NCBI RefSeq assembly: GCF_042651785.1
Contig: NZ_JBHSEC010000006.1
Location: 48,610 to 112,609 of the forward strand
Reading direction: 5' to 3'
Length of the DNA stretch: 64,000 bases
Source of the DNA: Chungangia koreensis
Lineage (GTDB): Bacteria > Bacillota > Bacilli > Bacillales_A > Planococcaceae
A program made the translations under genes and the position numbers. Within the stretch, counting starts at the first letter, position 1. Every line of letters starts with the position of its first letter. Below are positions 9,213 to 16,300 of this stretch, in pieces. The notes beneath the pieces are model-generated. The model searched no databases. It saw only the letters and a program-made list of their open reading frames with translations, and was not told the origin of the DNA.

Positions 9213-10499
9213 TTACTTGCCTCCTAATATAGAAGGTAGCCATAGTGAGATTTGAGGGAAGTACGTAATCAATAACAAAGCGATAAAAAGCGGTATATAG
9301 AAAGGAATGACGCTTTTCACTACACTTTCAAACGAAACCTTCCCGACCCGGCTCATAACATATAAACCAAGTCCAACTGGTGGGGTAATCATTCCAATCA
9401 GTAAGTTGTAGCACATGACGATTCCGAAATGGATTCGGTCAATGCCTAAACTATCAATAATCGGTAATAATATCGGAAGCATAATCAGTTTGATCGGGAT
9501 CCCTTCCATAATACTTCCTAAGAAAAGCAACAGAATATTGATAAGTAACAGCATTAAGAATTTATTCTCCGTCAAGCTCAACAAGAAGTCTGACAATAGT
9601 ACCGGTAATTGCTCAGCCGAAATAATCCAGCCCATCGCTGTCCCGACACCGATCAAGAACATGATTAATGCCGTTGAGTTGATCGAAGCCATGAATGCAT
9701 CTTTCAAGTTTTTGAAATCGAATTCCTTATAGATCACTGCACAGAACAAGGAATAGATGACTGCAATTACTCCTGCCTCAGTAGGAGTGACGACACCGCC
9801 AAGCATTCCACCTAAAATGACTGCTGGCGCCAACAATGCCCAAAATCCGTCCTTCAGTGTACGGCCGACTTCCTTTATCGAGAACGTTTCCGGTTCAGGG
9901 ACGACAATTGTGCCACGGATTGCTCCTATATGTACATAAACCGACAAAGTCAATGCAATTAGCAGTCCTGGTATGATTCCAGCGATGAACAATTTCTCTA
10001 CCGACACTTCTGCCAAGTATGCATAGACAATGAGCGGTACACTTGGCGGTATGATGGCCCCGATTACGGAAGAAGCCAACGTCAAAGCAGCACTGAATGG
10101 CTTTGTATAGCCTTTTCGCACCATCGCTTTCATTTCGATAGCTCCAAGTCCTGCTTGGTCACCTACAGCCGTTCCGGAAATACCCGAAAAGATGACGCTC
10201 GCAAAGATGTTAACTTGTGCAAGCCCCGCACGAATATGACCTAACAAGGCCGCACAGAAATCAAAGATTCGTTGAGTAATACCTGCTGAATTCATTAAGT
10301 TACCTGCTAAGATGAATAACGGAATTGCTAATAGTGTGTAACCCTTGATCCCTTCAACTAACATTAGTGACAATACTTCCGACGTATAGCCACCCATCAG
10401 TAGGGCGACTAACGTCGAAAGTGCCATTGCGAAGGAAACCGGGAAACCGATTGCCAGTAATACTAAGAACACAACGAACATCGTTATACCAAGGACCAT
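9213..10499 (-). CDS. dctM: TRAP transporter large permease, DctM family
   Basis: A 428-residue membrane protein with about 11-12 hydrophobic segments, the normal size of the TRAP large subunit. Family phrases include GFPVSFAMAL near residue 20, LAIPLFILAGNLMN, FSGISGTAVGDQAGLG and TPTEAGVIAVIYSL. It forms the Na+-driven translocation channel for the solute delivered by DctP, together with the small subunit DctQ. The ATG starts one base after the dctQ stop, with GAGGAGGT 8 nt upstream, so translation is tightly coupled. In this window the three TRAP genes are read in the order P, Q, M. Confidence 0.95.
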   Translation of the reverse strand: MVLGITMFVVFLVLLAIGFPVSFAMALSTLVALLMGGYTSEVLSLMLVEGIKGYTLLAIPLFILAGNLMNSAGITQRIFDFCAALLGHIRAGLAQVNIFASVIFSGISGTAVGDQAGLGAIEMKAMVRKGYTKPFSAALTLASSVIGAIIPPSVPLIVYAYLAEVSVEKLFIAGIIPGLLIALTLSVYVHIGAIRGTIVVPEPETFSIKEVGRTLKDGFWALLAPAVILGGMLGGVVTPTEAGVIAVIYSLFCAVIYKEFDFKNLKDAFMASINSTALIMFLIGVGTAMGWIISAEQLPVLLSDFLLSLTENKFLMLLLINILLLFLGSIMEGIPIKLIMLPILLPIIDSLGIDRIHFGIVMCYNLLIGMITPPVGLGLYVMSRVGKVSFESVVKSVIPFYIPLFIALLLITYFPQISLWLPSILGGK

Positions 10500-10500
10500 T

Positions 10501-10995
10501 TCAATCTACCTCCTCAGCCGGGAAAGGATCCATCTTCCCTTTTAAAATGAGGAAGAACTGATTGATCGATACGACCACCAATAATAACAATAGCAATACA
10601 AGCGGTGCATAGAACCATGCGGAAGCCGCCTTCATAATGAGCGTCTTCTTTTCCATGTGGCTTATCGTTAATTTCGTAGAGTAAAAGAGCATTGCGCCTG
10701 TGATGAAGGTCAGCAGCACACTGTTAAATAAGCCGACCATGCGCTGCTTCCCCTCATCCAACTTTTTAACCAAGAAGGTAATCATAATATCTTCGCGGTC
10801 AACGACCAGCTTGCCAAAGCCTAAGAATGTAATCCAACACACCAAAATAGATGCGAATTCCTGTGACCAGACAAACGAATTATGGAAGAAGTAGCGTGAA
10901 ACGATTTCCATAGTCAATATGCCGATGAGTGCGATAAAACAGATTAAAGCGACGAAGGAGTAACCTAAAGCTAAACGTTTTAACCATTTATCCAA
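10501..10995 (-). CDS. dctQ: TRAP transporter small permease, DctQ family
   Basis: A 164-residue protein with four hydrophobic helices, the standard architecture of DctQ. The region FVWSQEFASILVCWITFLG near residues 41-59 matches the conserved W-x-x-E motif of the family. It stabilises the large permease and helps dock the solute receptor. The start is a TTG placed 5 nt after GGCGGTGG; no ATG is available near the N-terminus. It is separated from dctP by 13 bp and from dctM by one base. Confidence 0.92.
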   Translation of the reverse strand: MDKWLKRLALGYSFVALICFIALIGILTMEIVSRYFFHNSFVWSQEFASILVCWITFLGFGKLVVDREDIMITFLVKKLDEGKQRMVGLFNSVLLTFITGAMLFYSTKLTISHMEKKTLIMKAASAWFYAPLVLLLLLLVVVSINQFFLILKGKMDPFPAEEVD

Positions 10996-11008
10996 CTAAG
11001 CCACCGCC

Positions 11009-12016
11009 TCATTTCAAAGATTTGATTTGGTCGACATAACCCTTCGGAAGTTTCCCTTCCTCTTCCAACTGGTAATGGTAATCGGAGAACGCATCCACCC
11101 ATTCCTGCTTGTCGATTTCAAAGATTTCAATTCCGTGCTCTGACTTCATTAGTTCCAAATGTTCCTTAACTTCTTTATCTGTTAACTCTGCAGCTTTTTC
11201 TCCTGCCTCATTTGCAGCATCAATCAGGATTTGCTGGTGTTCCTCTGATAAGCCTGAGAATTTATCTTCACTTATGGCGATTACTACATCCTGAGGATAC
11301 TCATCAATCACTGTCATATATGGTGCCACTTCTGTAAATTTCATCGGCCATACAAGTGAAATCGGAGAAGTAACCGCATCCACCAGGTTTTGTTTCAATG
11401 CAAGATAGGTCTCTGTCCAAGCCACTACAGTTGGTTTTGCTCCAACCGACTCATAAGCTGCAGAATAGAATGCAGATTCGAAAGAACGGATTTTCAATCC
11501 CTTCAAATCTTCTACAGACTTAATCGGTTCTTTAGATAGGAGTACACGATATGGTCCACGGATGAAATTCCGTTCCGTATTAAGAATCCGCACTCCATTG
11601 TCAATCAGATTCTTATTAATTTCCTCTCCCATTTCGCCAGTATTGAATTTCGTGTAGTGGTCATAATCACTGAACAAATATGGAATACTACTCACTTCAA
11701 TATTTGAATCGAAGTCCGAGAAATACGTCGCTCCTTCTGCATACATATCCTGTGTACCGAGAAGCATGTTATCAATTTGAGTCGTCCCTTTTCCTAATTG
11801 CTCAGCAGGATAAACTTTTACTACAAGAGATCCATCGCTTTTTTCCTTAACAAGATCAGCGAAATGCTGGAATGTCTGGCCTTCCGCAGTATCCTCAGGC
11901 ATTTTCGTGCCAAGCTTTAACTCAACTACTTCCCCAGCTGCTTCACCATCCTCACTGCAAGCGCTTACAACGAAAAGTGAAAATAATGCTACTAACATGA
12001 ACGTAAACTTCTTCAT
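11009..12016 (-). CDS. dctP: TRAP transporter solute-binding lipoprotein, DctP family
   Basis: A 335-residue extracytoplasmic receptor. Residues 1-20 are a lipoprotein signal with lipobox VSAC, so Cys20 should be lipidated and tether the protein to the membrane. The rest has the DctP layout: LKLGTKMPEDT after the lipobox, QLGKGTTQIDNMLLG, the ligand-binding region FIRGPYR with the Arg that usually holds a carboxylate, GLKIRSFES, and ALKQNLVDAV. The presence of that Arg suggests an acidic ligand. The ATG at 12016 stands 9 nt after GGGAG; two earlier ATGs lie too close to this site. It follows the RraA-like gene by 14 bp. A CcpA-like sequence lies inside its signal peptide codons. Confidence 0.93.
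   Translation of the reverse strand: MKKFTFMLVALFSLFVVSACSEDGEAAGEVVELKLGTKMPEDTAEGQTFQHFADLVKEKSDGSLVVKVYPAEQLGKGTTQIDNMLLGTQDMYAEGATYFSDFDSNIEVSSIPYLFSDYDHYTKFNTGEMGEEINKNLIDNGVRILNTERNFIRGPYRVLLSKEPIKSVEDLKGLKIRSFESAFYSAAYESVGAKPTVVAWTETYLALKQNLVDAVTSPISLVWPMKFTEVAPYMTVIDEYPQDVVIAISEDKFSGLSEEHQQILIDAANEAGEKAAELTDKEVKEHLELMKSEHGIEIFEIDKQEWVDAFSDYHYQLEEEGKLPKGYVDQIKSLK
11955..11970 (-). promoter_or_regulatory. possible CcpA (cre) site inside dctP
   Basis: On the minus strand TTGTAAGCGCTTGCAG matches the 16-base B. subtilis cre consensus (WTGNAANCGNWNNCAW) at 15 positions. It falls within the codons of the DctP lipobox, where a bound CcpA could block elongation. Because those codons are constrained by V-S-A-C, chance is a real alternative. 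Confidence 0.35.
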
Positions 12017-12030
12017 CCTCATCATCTCCC

Positions 12031-12705
12031 TTATTTTAATGAAAAATAGGAATCTACTAAACTTCCTGCCTTTGTAATATCAGCTAACAACTCACCAGAA
12101 TCTAAACGTTTCTTTGTATGTGGTTCCCTTGCTTCACTTTCTTCTGCCTTTGCCAATACTTCTTCATAATTTACTTCTTGTCCCATTACCAAAACACCAT
12201 TATCATCAGCAACAATGACATCCCCAGGCTTCACTGTTACGCCGCCACATTGAATGATTGTATTGATTTCTCCGCTTTGACCGTATAGTTTCGTTGTAAT
12301 TGGTGACAATCCCGTTGCAAATACCGGTATGCCAATTTCACGAATCGCTTGAATGTCTGTACATGGTCCATCAATAATAATTCCGACAACCTTCCGTACA
12401 TTTGCCGCATATGCGACCATTTCCCCCACACATGCATGCTTCACATCACCAGTTCGGTCAATGACGATGACATCCCCTTCTCCTGCCATACTGACCGCCT
12501 TATGTACCATTGTTGAATCATTGACGCTTGTCCGAACCGTGAAAGCCGTACCCACCACTTTTACATCTTGCAGCATAGACTTTACAGTTGGATCCATGAA
12601 TCCATAGTGTAAGTTATGGCCAATCGTAGCAGGCTCTACACGCTCAAACCTCTCACGTAATTCCTCTGTTAAATTAGTATTTTGCACTTTCTCGTTGATA
12701 ATCAA
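12031..12705 (-). CDS. RraA / HMG-aldolase superfamily protein
   Basis: A 224-residue protein of the RraA/4-hydroxy-4-methyl-2-oxoglutarate aldolase fold. Family regions seen are GEGDVIVID near residue 75, GEMVAYAA, GIIIDGPCTD, GIPVFATGLSP and GDVIVADDNGV near 182-195. True aldolases of this fold cleave 4-hydroxy-2-oxo acids to pyruvate and have an Arg-Asp pair at the metal site; here the pair reads Thr116-Asp117, so the usual Arg is missing. It may be a variant aldolase or decarboxylase, or a non-enzymatic member. It is the first gene of the operon with the TRAP transporter and amidase, so a catabolic role is more likely than RNase E inhibition. The start is a TTG, 8 nt after GGGGAGG. Confidence 0.85.
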   Translation of the reverse strand: MIINEKVQNTNLTEELRERFERVEPATIGHNLHYGFMDPTVKSMLQDVKVVGTAFTVRTSVNDSTMVHKAVSMAGEGDVIVIDRTGDVKHACVGEMVAYAANVRKVVGIIIDGPCTDIQAIREIGIPVFATGLSPITTKLYGQSGEINTIIQCGGVTVKPGDVIVADDNGVLVMGQEVNYEEVLAKAEESEAREPHTKKRLDSGELLADITKAGSLVDSYFSLK

Positions 12706-12730
12706 TGTAACTGCCTCCCCTTAAGTTCAT

Positions 12731-12742
12731 CTTGTATACAAG
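12731..12742 (-). promoter_or_regulatory. palindromic operator, probably for the GntR/FCD regulator
   Basis: CTTGTATACAAG is a perfect 12-bp palindrome. It lies just downstream of a likely -10 box and 26 bp before the TTG start of the RraA-like gene. FCD-type GntR regulators commonly bind sites of the form TTGTNNACAA, and one is encoded in this operon, so autoregulated repression is likely. Confidence 0.7.
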
Positions 12743-12769
12743 TTATATAATAAATGAATGCGTTTTCAA
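12742..12769 (-). promoter_or_regulatory. sigma-A-type promoter of the rraA-dct operon
   Basis: On the minus strand TTGAAA (12764-12769) is followed after 16 bp by TATAAC (12742-12747), leading into the palindromic operator. This is the best promoter match in the spacer. The exact -10 could instead be TATATA two bases upstream. Confidence 0.5.
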
Positions 12770-12852
12770 AAACAATATAATTATTAGATTTTTTTATTTT
12801 ATCAGTTAAATTAATAATTAAACTTTTGAATATATGAAAAACTATAGGCAAT

Positions 12853-12886
12853 GGAAAAAGCCCTGCAGAGTCCTCCACAAGGCTTT
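12853..12886 (-). terminator. rho-independent terminator of the TasA-type matrix operon
   Basis: On the minus strand, AAAGCCTTGTGGAG pairs imperfectly with TCTGCAGGGCTTT (G-U pairs included), followed by TTTCC. It lies about 40 bp after the 12924-13574 stop. Its sequence resembles the hairpin at 16748-16797. Confidence 0.7.
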
Positions 12887-12923
12887 AAATCATTGTACGA
12901 ATAAATTATTTTAGATTCTGGCA

Positions 12924-13574
12924 CTAAAAACTCATTCTGTAACGTCTGATGAACATAAACACAATTCCACTTGCCACAAGCAAAGAACCGAATAACATCA
13001 GTTTAACTATTTTTGACATCGGGTTAGTTGGGCTGGACAAGTCTGTTGGTCCGAAACTGGCAACCTGTCCTTCTGTCATGACATAAACCGGAGGGCTAGC
13101 TTTTCCTTCGGCTATAAAAGAGAAAGCAAAATCTGACACAAGCCCTTGAAATTCATTTCCAAGATGTTCTGGAAAACGAATCGTGATCTCTAAATTTTCT
13201 TCGGTACTACTTGTAAGTTCTCGTTCTGGCAATGCTATGAATGCAGCCATTTTCCCTTGATACAATTCTGTATCGCCTGCTTTAATTTCCAGCATCAGCT
13301 CATTGAAAAGCTTTTCATCTCCACTGTTCTGTAACTGCATTTGGTAGACAAAATCTTTGCTTCCCGAATTCTGAACTGTAATGGTCCGTGGTGCCCAATC
13401 ACCAGGTTTCATGTTGCTAATATCAAATAAATTTTCTTTTGGTGAAATACTGATGACTAGTTCATTTTCAGCAGCCTTGTCGTTTTTCTCATCTGCAAAT
13501 ACACTCGGTGTGGGATAGAAACTGATCACGCTAATCAATAGAAGAAGGGGGAATAATCGATAGAATTTAGTCAT
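12924..13574 (-). CDS. membrane-anchored TasA-like protein, last gene of the matrix operon
   Basis: A 216-residue protein not matching a named family. Residues 1-27 are a signal peptide (ends SVFADE). The ectodomain contains FDISNMKPGDWAPRTITVQN at about residues 50-69. This is clearly similar to IIDVSNLKPGDYMLRNFKLN in the TasA-like subunit at 15692, so I infer the same beta-sandwich fold. A proline-rich linker (SSPTNPMSK) precedes one transmembrane helix (about 187-207) and a short basic tail, RRYRMSF. The layout recalls a sorting signal, but no LPXTG is present, so it should remain a type I membrane protein. Being in the sipW operon, it may anchor or cap TasA-like fibres at the membrane. 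It starts 33 bp after sipW, with GGAGG before the ATG. Confidence 0.75.
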   Translation of the reverse strand: MTKFYRLFPLLLLISVISFYPTPSVFADEKNDKAAENELVISISPKENLFDISNMKPGDWAPRTITVQNSGSKDFVYQMQLQNSGDEKLFNELMLEIKAGDTELYQGKMAAFIALPERELTSSTEENLEITIRFPEHLGNEFQGLVSDFAFSFIAEGKASPPVYVMTEGQVASFGPTDLSSPTNPMSKIVKLMLFGSLLVASGIVFMFIRRYRMSF

Positions 13575-13607
13575 GCTAATGCCTCCTTACATGTTCTATT
13601 GACTAAT

Positions 13608-14219
13608 TCATGAAGTACTTTTCTCGCCATCTTCTCCTACGATATTCACTTGGTTTTTCGGACGCAATTCCATCACAGATAGAACTTTCCAAATCGTAAA
13701 TGCGGAGTAGATCAGCAACAGGAATCCAGGTATTAACAGTAATAATGCTCCATTTTTAGACTGCGCAAAATTAATGAAGTATCCCACGTAAGGTAATGTG
13801 AAACCGGTGTATTCCGCAACTACATTCTCAGAAAGCACTGGATTCATATCCTCCGCATTGTTGTTATCCCCTTTTGTCCGGTAAAGTACAGAGTCGCCAC
13901 TTTTGACTACCTCAGTAATTCTGTGTGTAATCAGCATGTCTTCCTCAGCTTGGAATGTAATGACATCTCCTTTTTGAAAGTCTTTTTTATCTTCGGCCAA
14001 TTTTACTGCAATGATTGATCCCGTTAGAATCCCCGGCTCCATGGATCCCGAAAGCACTGTTTTTAACTGGTAACCGAAAACTTGCGGTTCTCCTCCAGAG
14101 GCTTTCGATATAACAACTAAGGTAGCTACGGTAATTAGCAGAACCATCAATATGCCGGAAACAATATTATTTACCCACTTTTTTATCTTTTGATTTTTCG
14201 ATTTCTTATTATTTCTCAT
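13608..14219 (-). CDS. sipW: SipW-like signal peptidase I
   Basis: A 203-residue membrane-bound ER-type signal peptidase, the class that processes TasA-type precursors. One hydrophobic segment is at about 14-36 and another at about 160-182. The catalytic Ser lies in VLSGSMEPGI near residue 58, followed by GDVITFQ and the His-containing region LITHRITEV, where His replaces the Lys of bacterial-type enzymes, then TKGDNNNAEDMNPV. It cleaves the signals of the TasA-like and TapA-like proteins encoded just upstream. The ATG at 14219 is chosen because AAGGTGA lies 5 nt before it; a GTG three codons upstream overlaps that site. It overlaps the end of the preceding gene by 11 bp. Confidence 0.93.
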   Translation of the reverse strand: MRNNKKSKNQKIKKWVNNIVSGILMVLLITVATLVVISKASGGEPQVFGYQLKTVLSGSMEPGILTGSIIAVKLAEDKKDFQKGDVITFQAEEDMLITHRITEVVKSGDSVLYRTKGDNNNAEDMNPVLSENVVAEYTGFTLPYVGYFINFAQSKNGALLLLIPGFLLLIYSAFTIWKVLSVMELRPKNQVNIVGEDGEKSTS

Positions 14220-15531
14220 TTGGATCACCTTCCTCTTTCTCTTTGTTTTTTTCTTGTTCTAAAACGTTCATTTCATCGTCGTCTCTCTTTATATCAATAC
14301 TATTATTTGAAGCTTCCTCTTTTTTAGAATCCTGATCTGTTGGGTTCTTTTCATTCGATTTGTTTACAGATTCATCTTTAGAGTCGGGTTGTTGACTTTC
14401 ATTATTAGATTTCTGTTGGTCATTCTTAGAGTCCGGTTGTTGTTGACTTTCATCATTAGACTTCTGTGGGTCTTCCCCATTTACCTTTCCCTCGGCTTCT
14501 TTCGCTGCTGCTTTTTCTATTTCATCTTGTTTCACGTTTATCTGTTCAGTTGTTTCTTCATCTATGGCCGCTTTATTTTCTTCAGTTACTTCATTCGCTT
14601 TATCTTCTTTATCTTTGCAGTCTACTTTGACTTCCGTACTTAAAGAAGTATCCTGTTCATTCTCTTCTAAAAGGCTACCATCTTCGTTCTTACAACCAAT
14701 CTCGACTGCCGTATCTGCTGGATCCTCTTCAACTATTCCCTTAGTACCATCCGCTTCTTCCTCACAGTCACTCACATATTCACCGCTTGAACTTCCAGCG
14801 CTTTCGCTTTCCTCTACTGGAATATCAACTGTGTTTTCGGAATCCACATTATTTTCCTCGCCCGATACTGCATCACTTACAGTTTCTTCTATAGGACTAT
14901 CTACTGTGGTGTCAGGATCAACATTATTTTCCTCACCAGCTAACGCTTCATTTTCGGTTTCTTCTATAGAATTATCAACTGTGTTTGCGAGATGAACATT
15001 ATATTCCTCGTCCAATAATGCATCATTTTCACTTTCTTCTATAGGGTTATCGACTGTGTTGTCAGAATCCACATTATTTTCCTCGCCCGATACTGCATCA
15101 TTTTCACTTTCTTCTATAGAATTATCGACTGTGTTTTCGGGAGCAACATTATTTTCCTCAACCGATAAGGCATCATTTTCGCTTTCTTCTATAGGATTAT
15201 CGATTGTGTTTTCGGGAGCAACAGTATTTTCCTCGCCAGATAGTCCATCATTTCCGGTTTCTATATTAGAATCTTCATCTTTATCCTCACTATTAAATTC
15301 GGTTCCCTCACTCGAACCCTCTTCAATTGTAGAATCTTGACCACATCCAACTTCCCATGTACCGGCAGTTATTATCTGGGTAATCTCCGACTGGCTACTG
15401 AAATATGCGGATGTATTAGACGTCATATAACTGGTTCCAAAGATGGCTAAGTAACAAATGAATACTATTTTTGAAATCAGAAAAAGATCGTATTTCTTTT
15501 TCTTATATCTGCGTCTACGTTTCTTTTTCAA
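14209..15531 (-). CDS. TapA-like fibre-assembly protein with long acidic repeat tail
   Basis: About 440 residues. A very basic start (KKKRRRRYKKKKY) and one hydrophobic helix lead into TSNTSAYFSSQSEITQIITA, a signal and mature N-terminus of the SipW-processed type, like TapA of Bacillus subtilis. The folded TapA core seems to be missing: after WEVGCGQ comes an acidic, low-complexity tail. About 5.5 copies of a 25-residue unit (type NTVDNPIEESENDA) run to about residue 255, then comes a Glu/Lys/Gln-rich tail with QQPDSK phrases. Four isolated Cys (in VGCG, SDCE, IGCK, VDCK) are spaced along it and could form disulfides. The start is a TTG 7 nt after AAAGGTGG; an ATG six codons earlier overlaps that site. 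It probably links fibres to the wall (inference). Confidence 0.8.
   Translation of the reverse strand: MKKKRRRRYKKKKYDLFLISKIVFICYLAIFGTSYMTSNTSAYFSSQSEITQIITAGTWEVGCGQDSTIEEGSSEGTEFNSEDKDEDSNIETGNDGLSGEENTVAPENTIDNPIEESENDALSVEENNVAPENTVDNSIEESENDAVSGEENNVDSDNTVDNPIEESENDALLDEEYNVHLANTVDNSIEETENEALAGEENNVDPDTTVDSPIEETVSDAVSGEENNVDSENTVDIPVEESESAGSSSGEYVSDCEEEADGTKGIVEEDPADTAVEIGCKNEDGSLLEENEQDTSLSTEVKVDCKDKEDKANEVTEENKAAIDEETTEQINVKQDEIEKAAAKEAEGKVNGEDPQKSNDESQQQPDSKNDQQKSNNESQQPDSKDESVNKSNEKNPTDQDSKKEEASNNSIDIKRDDDEMNVLEQEKNKEKEEGDPNEK
14765..15255 (-). repeat. tandem 75-bp repeats coding an acidic 25-residue unit
   Basis: Five full copies (about 14839-15213) with partial copies at both ends. 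Each encodes a unit of the form NTVDN(P/S)IEESENDA(L/V)SGEENNV. Copies differ by several bases, so the array is not newly made. Copy number may vary between strains. Confidence 0.9.
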
Positions 15532-15644
15532 ACCGATTCCACCTTTCAAATTGGATCGTTGTCATTGCTTAAATATATTCCTCAAAACACAAAAAATCTT
15601 TATGCGCTGAGAAATATATATAAGGAAGGGCACAGATGGATTAG

Positions 15645-15681
15645 TGAAATAAAAATAAGGGAGGAGAAGGGCTCTCCTCCC
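15645..15681 (-). terminator. internal terminator/attenuator between tasA-like and tapA-like genes
   Basis: On the minus strand, a perfect 9-bp stem (GGGAGGAGA with TCTCCTCCC, loop of 5) is followed by TTATTTTTATTT. It lies just after the TasA-like stop codon and before the next gene of the same direction, so it should reduce transcription of the downstream genes. Confidence 0.85.
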
Positions 15682-15691
15682 GGGTCATGTG

Positions 15692-16285
15692 TTATTTCAA
15701 AGTTCCTTCTGTTTGTTTCGCGTCGAATGTCCATTCAAGTTTTAAAGAATCTCCTTGGAAAACATTTTGATCTTTGCCATTGTCAGCAAATTCGAACAGA
15801 ACTACAAGATCATCAGAAGATTTTGCTTTTATTCCATCTCTTTCTCCGTACCAACTATATAAATTATTGACAACGTCTGTTTTACCTAGTTCCTTTAAAG
15901 TAGTTTCATAAATAACCGTAGAGTTTTTGTCATAATTGTGAAGGAATTTTACCCTAATATGTTCACCAAAGTCTGCGCCTGCATTGTTGCCGTTCGCATC
16001 AGCAACTGTATACTTTGAAGTTAAAAGTACTTTGGATACATCTAGGGAGCCAGTGTTATTCAGCTTAAAGTTCCGTAGCATATAGTCACCAGGTTTAAGA
16101 TTGCTTACATCAATAATTGCATTTGCTGCGTCATTACCTGCAACATTAATATCCAATGTACCTGCAGCGAAACTACTGTTATTTACTTCCACGTCGTTGA
16201 AGTAAGCATAAGTTCCTCCACCGATCAAGCTAATAGCCATTGCACCTGTTAAAATACCCGCAGTTAATTTTGATTTAATACCCAT
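15692..16285 (-). CDS. TasA/CalY (camelysin) family fibre subunit
   Basis: A 197-residue exported protein of the SipW-dependent TasA/camelysin family. The N-terminus MGIKSKLTAGILTGAMAISL and the cleavage region GGGTYAYFND, followed by AAGTLDI, are diagnostic. The mature protein has the family pattern of a beta-sandwich with VSNLKPGDYMLRNFKLNNTG and a C-terminal FQGDSLKLEWTF. These proteins form matrix fibres or act as surface proteases (camelysin); no metal-binding motif is evident, so a fibre subunit is preferred. The ATG at 16285 lies 8 nt after GGAGG; a longer reading from 16300 would overlap this site. It is first in the operon with tapA-like, sipW and the 12924 gene, and is followed directly by a strong hairpin. 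Confidence 0.92.
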   Translation of the reverse strand: MGIKSKLTAGILTGAMAISLIGGGTYAYFNDVEVNNSSFAAGTLDINVAGNDAANAIIDVSNLKPGDYMLRNFKLNNTGSLDVSKVLLTSKYTVADANGNNAGADFGEHIRVKFLHNYDKNSTVIYETTLKELGKTDVVNNLYSWYGERDGIKAKSSDDLVVLFEFADNGKDQNVFQGDSLKLEWTFDAKQTEGTLK

Positions 16286-16300
16286 TTTAATTTCCTCCAA

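Noticed and set aside
12924..13540. LPXTG sorting signal at the C-terminus of the 12924 protein
   Set aside because: The linker reads SSPTNPMSK before the membrane helix; no LPXTG-like pentapeptide is present.
14564..15340. Long plus-strand reading frames opposite the acidic repeat protein
   Set aside because: They mirror the repeat codons (Ser/Phe/Leu-rich) and have no ribosome site; they are artefacts of low-complexity sequence.
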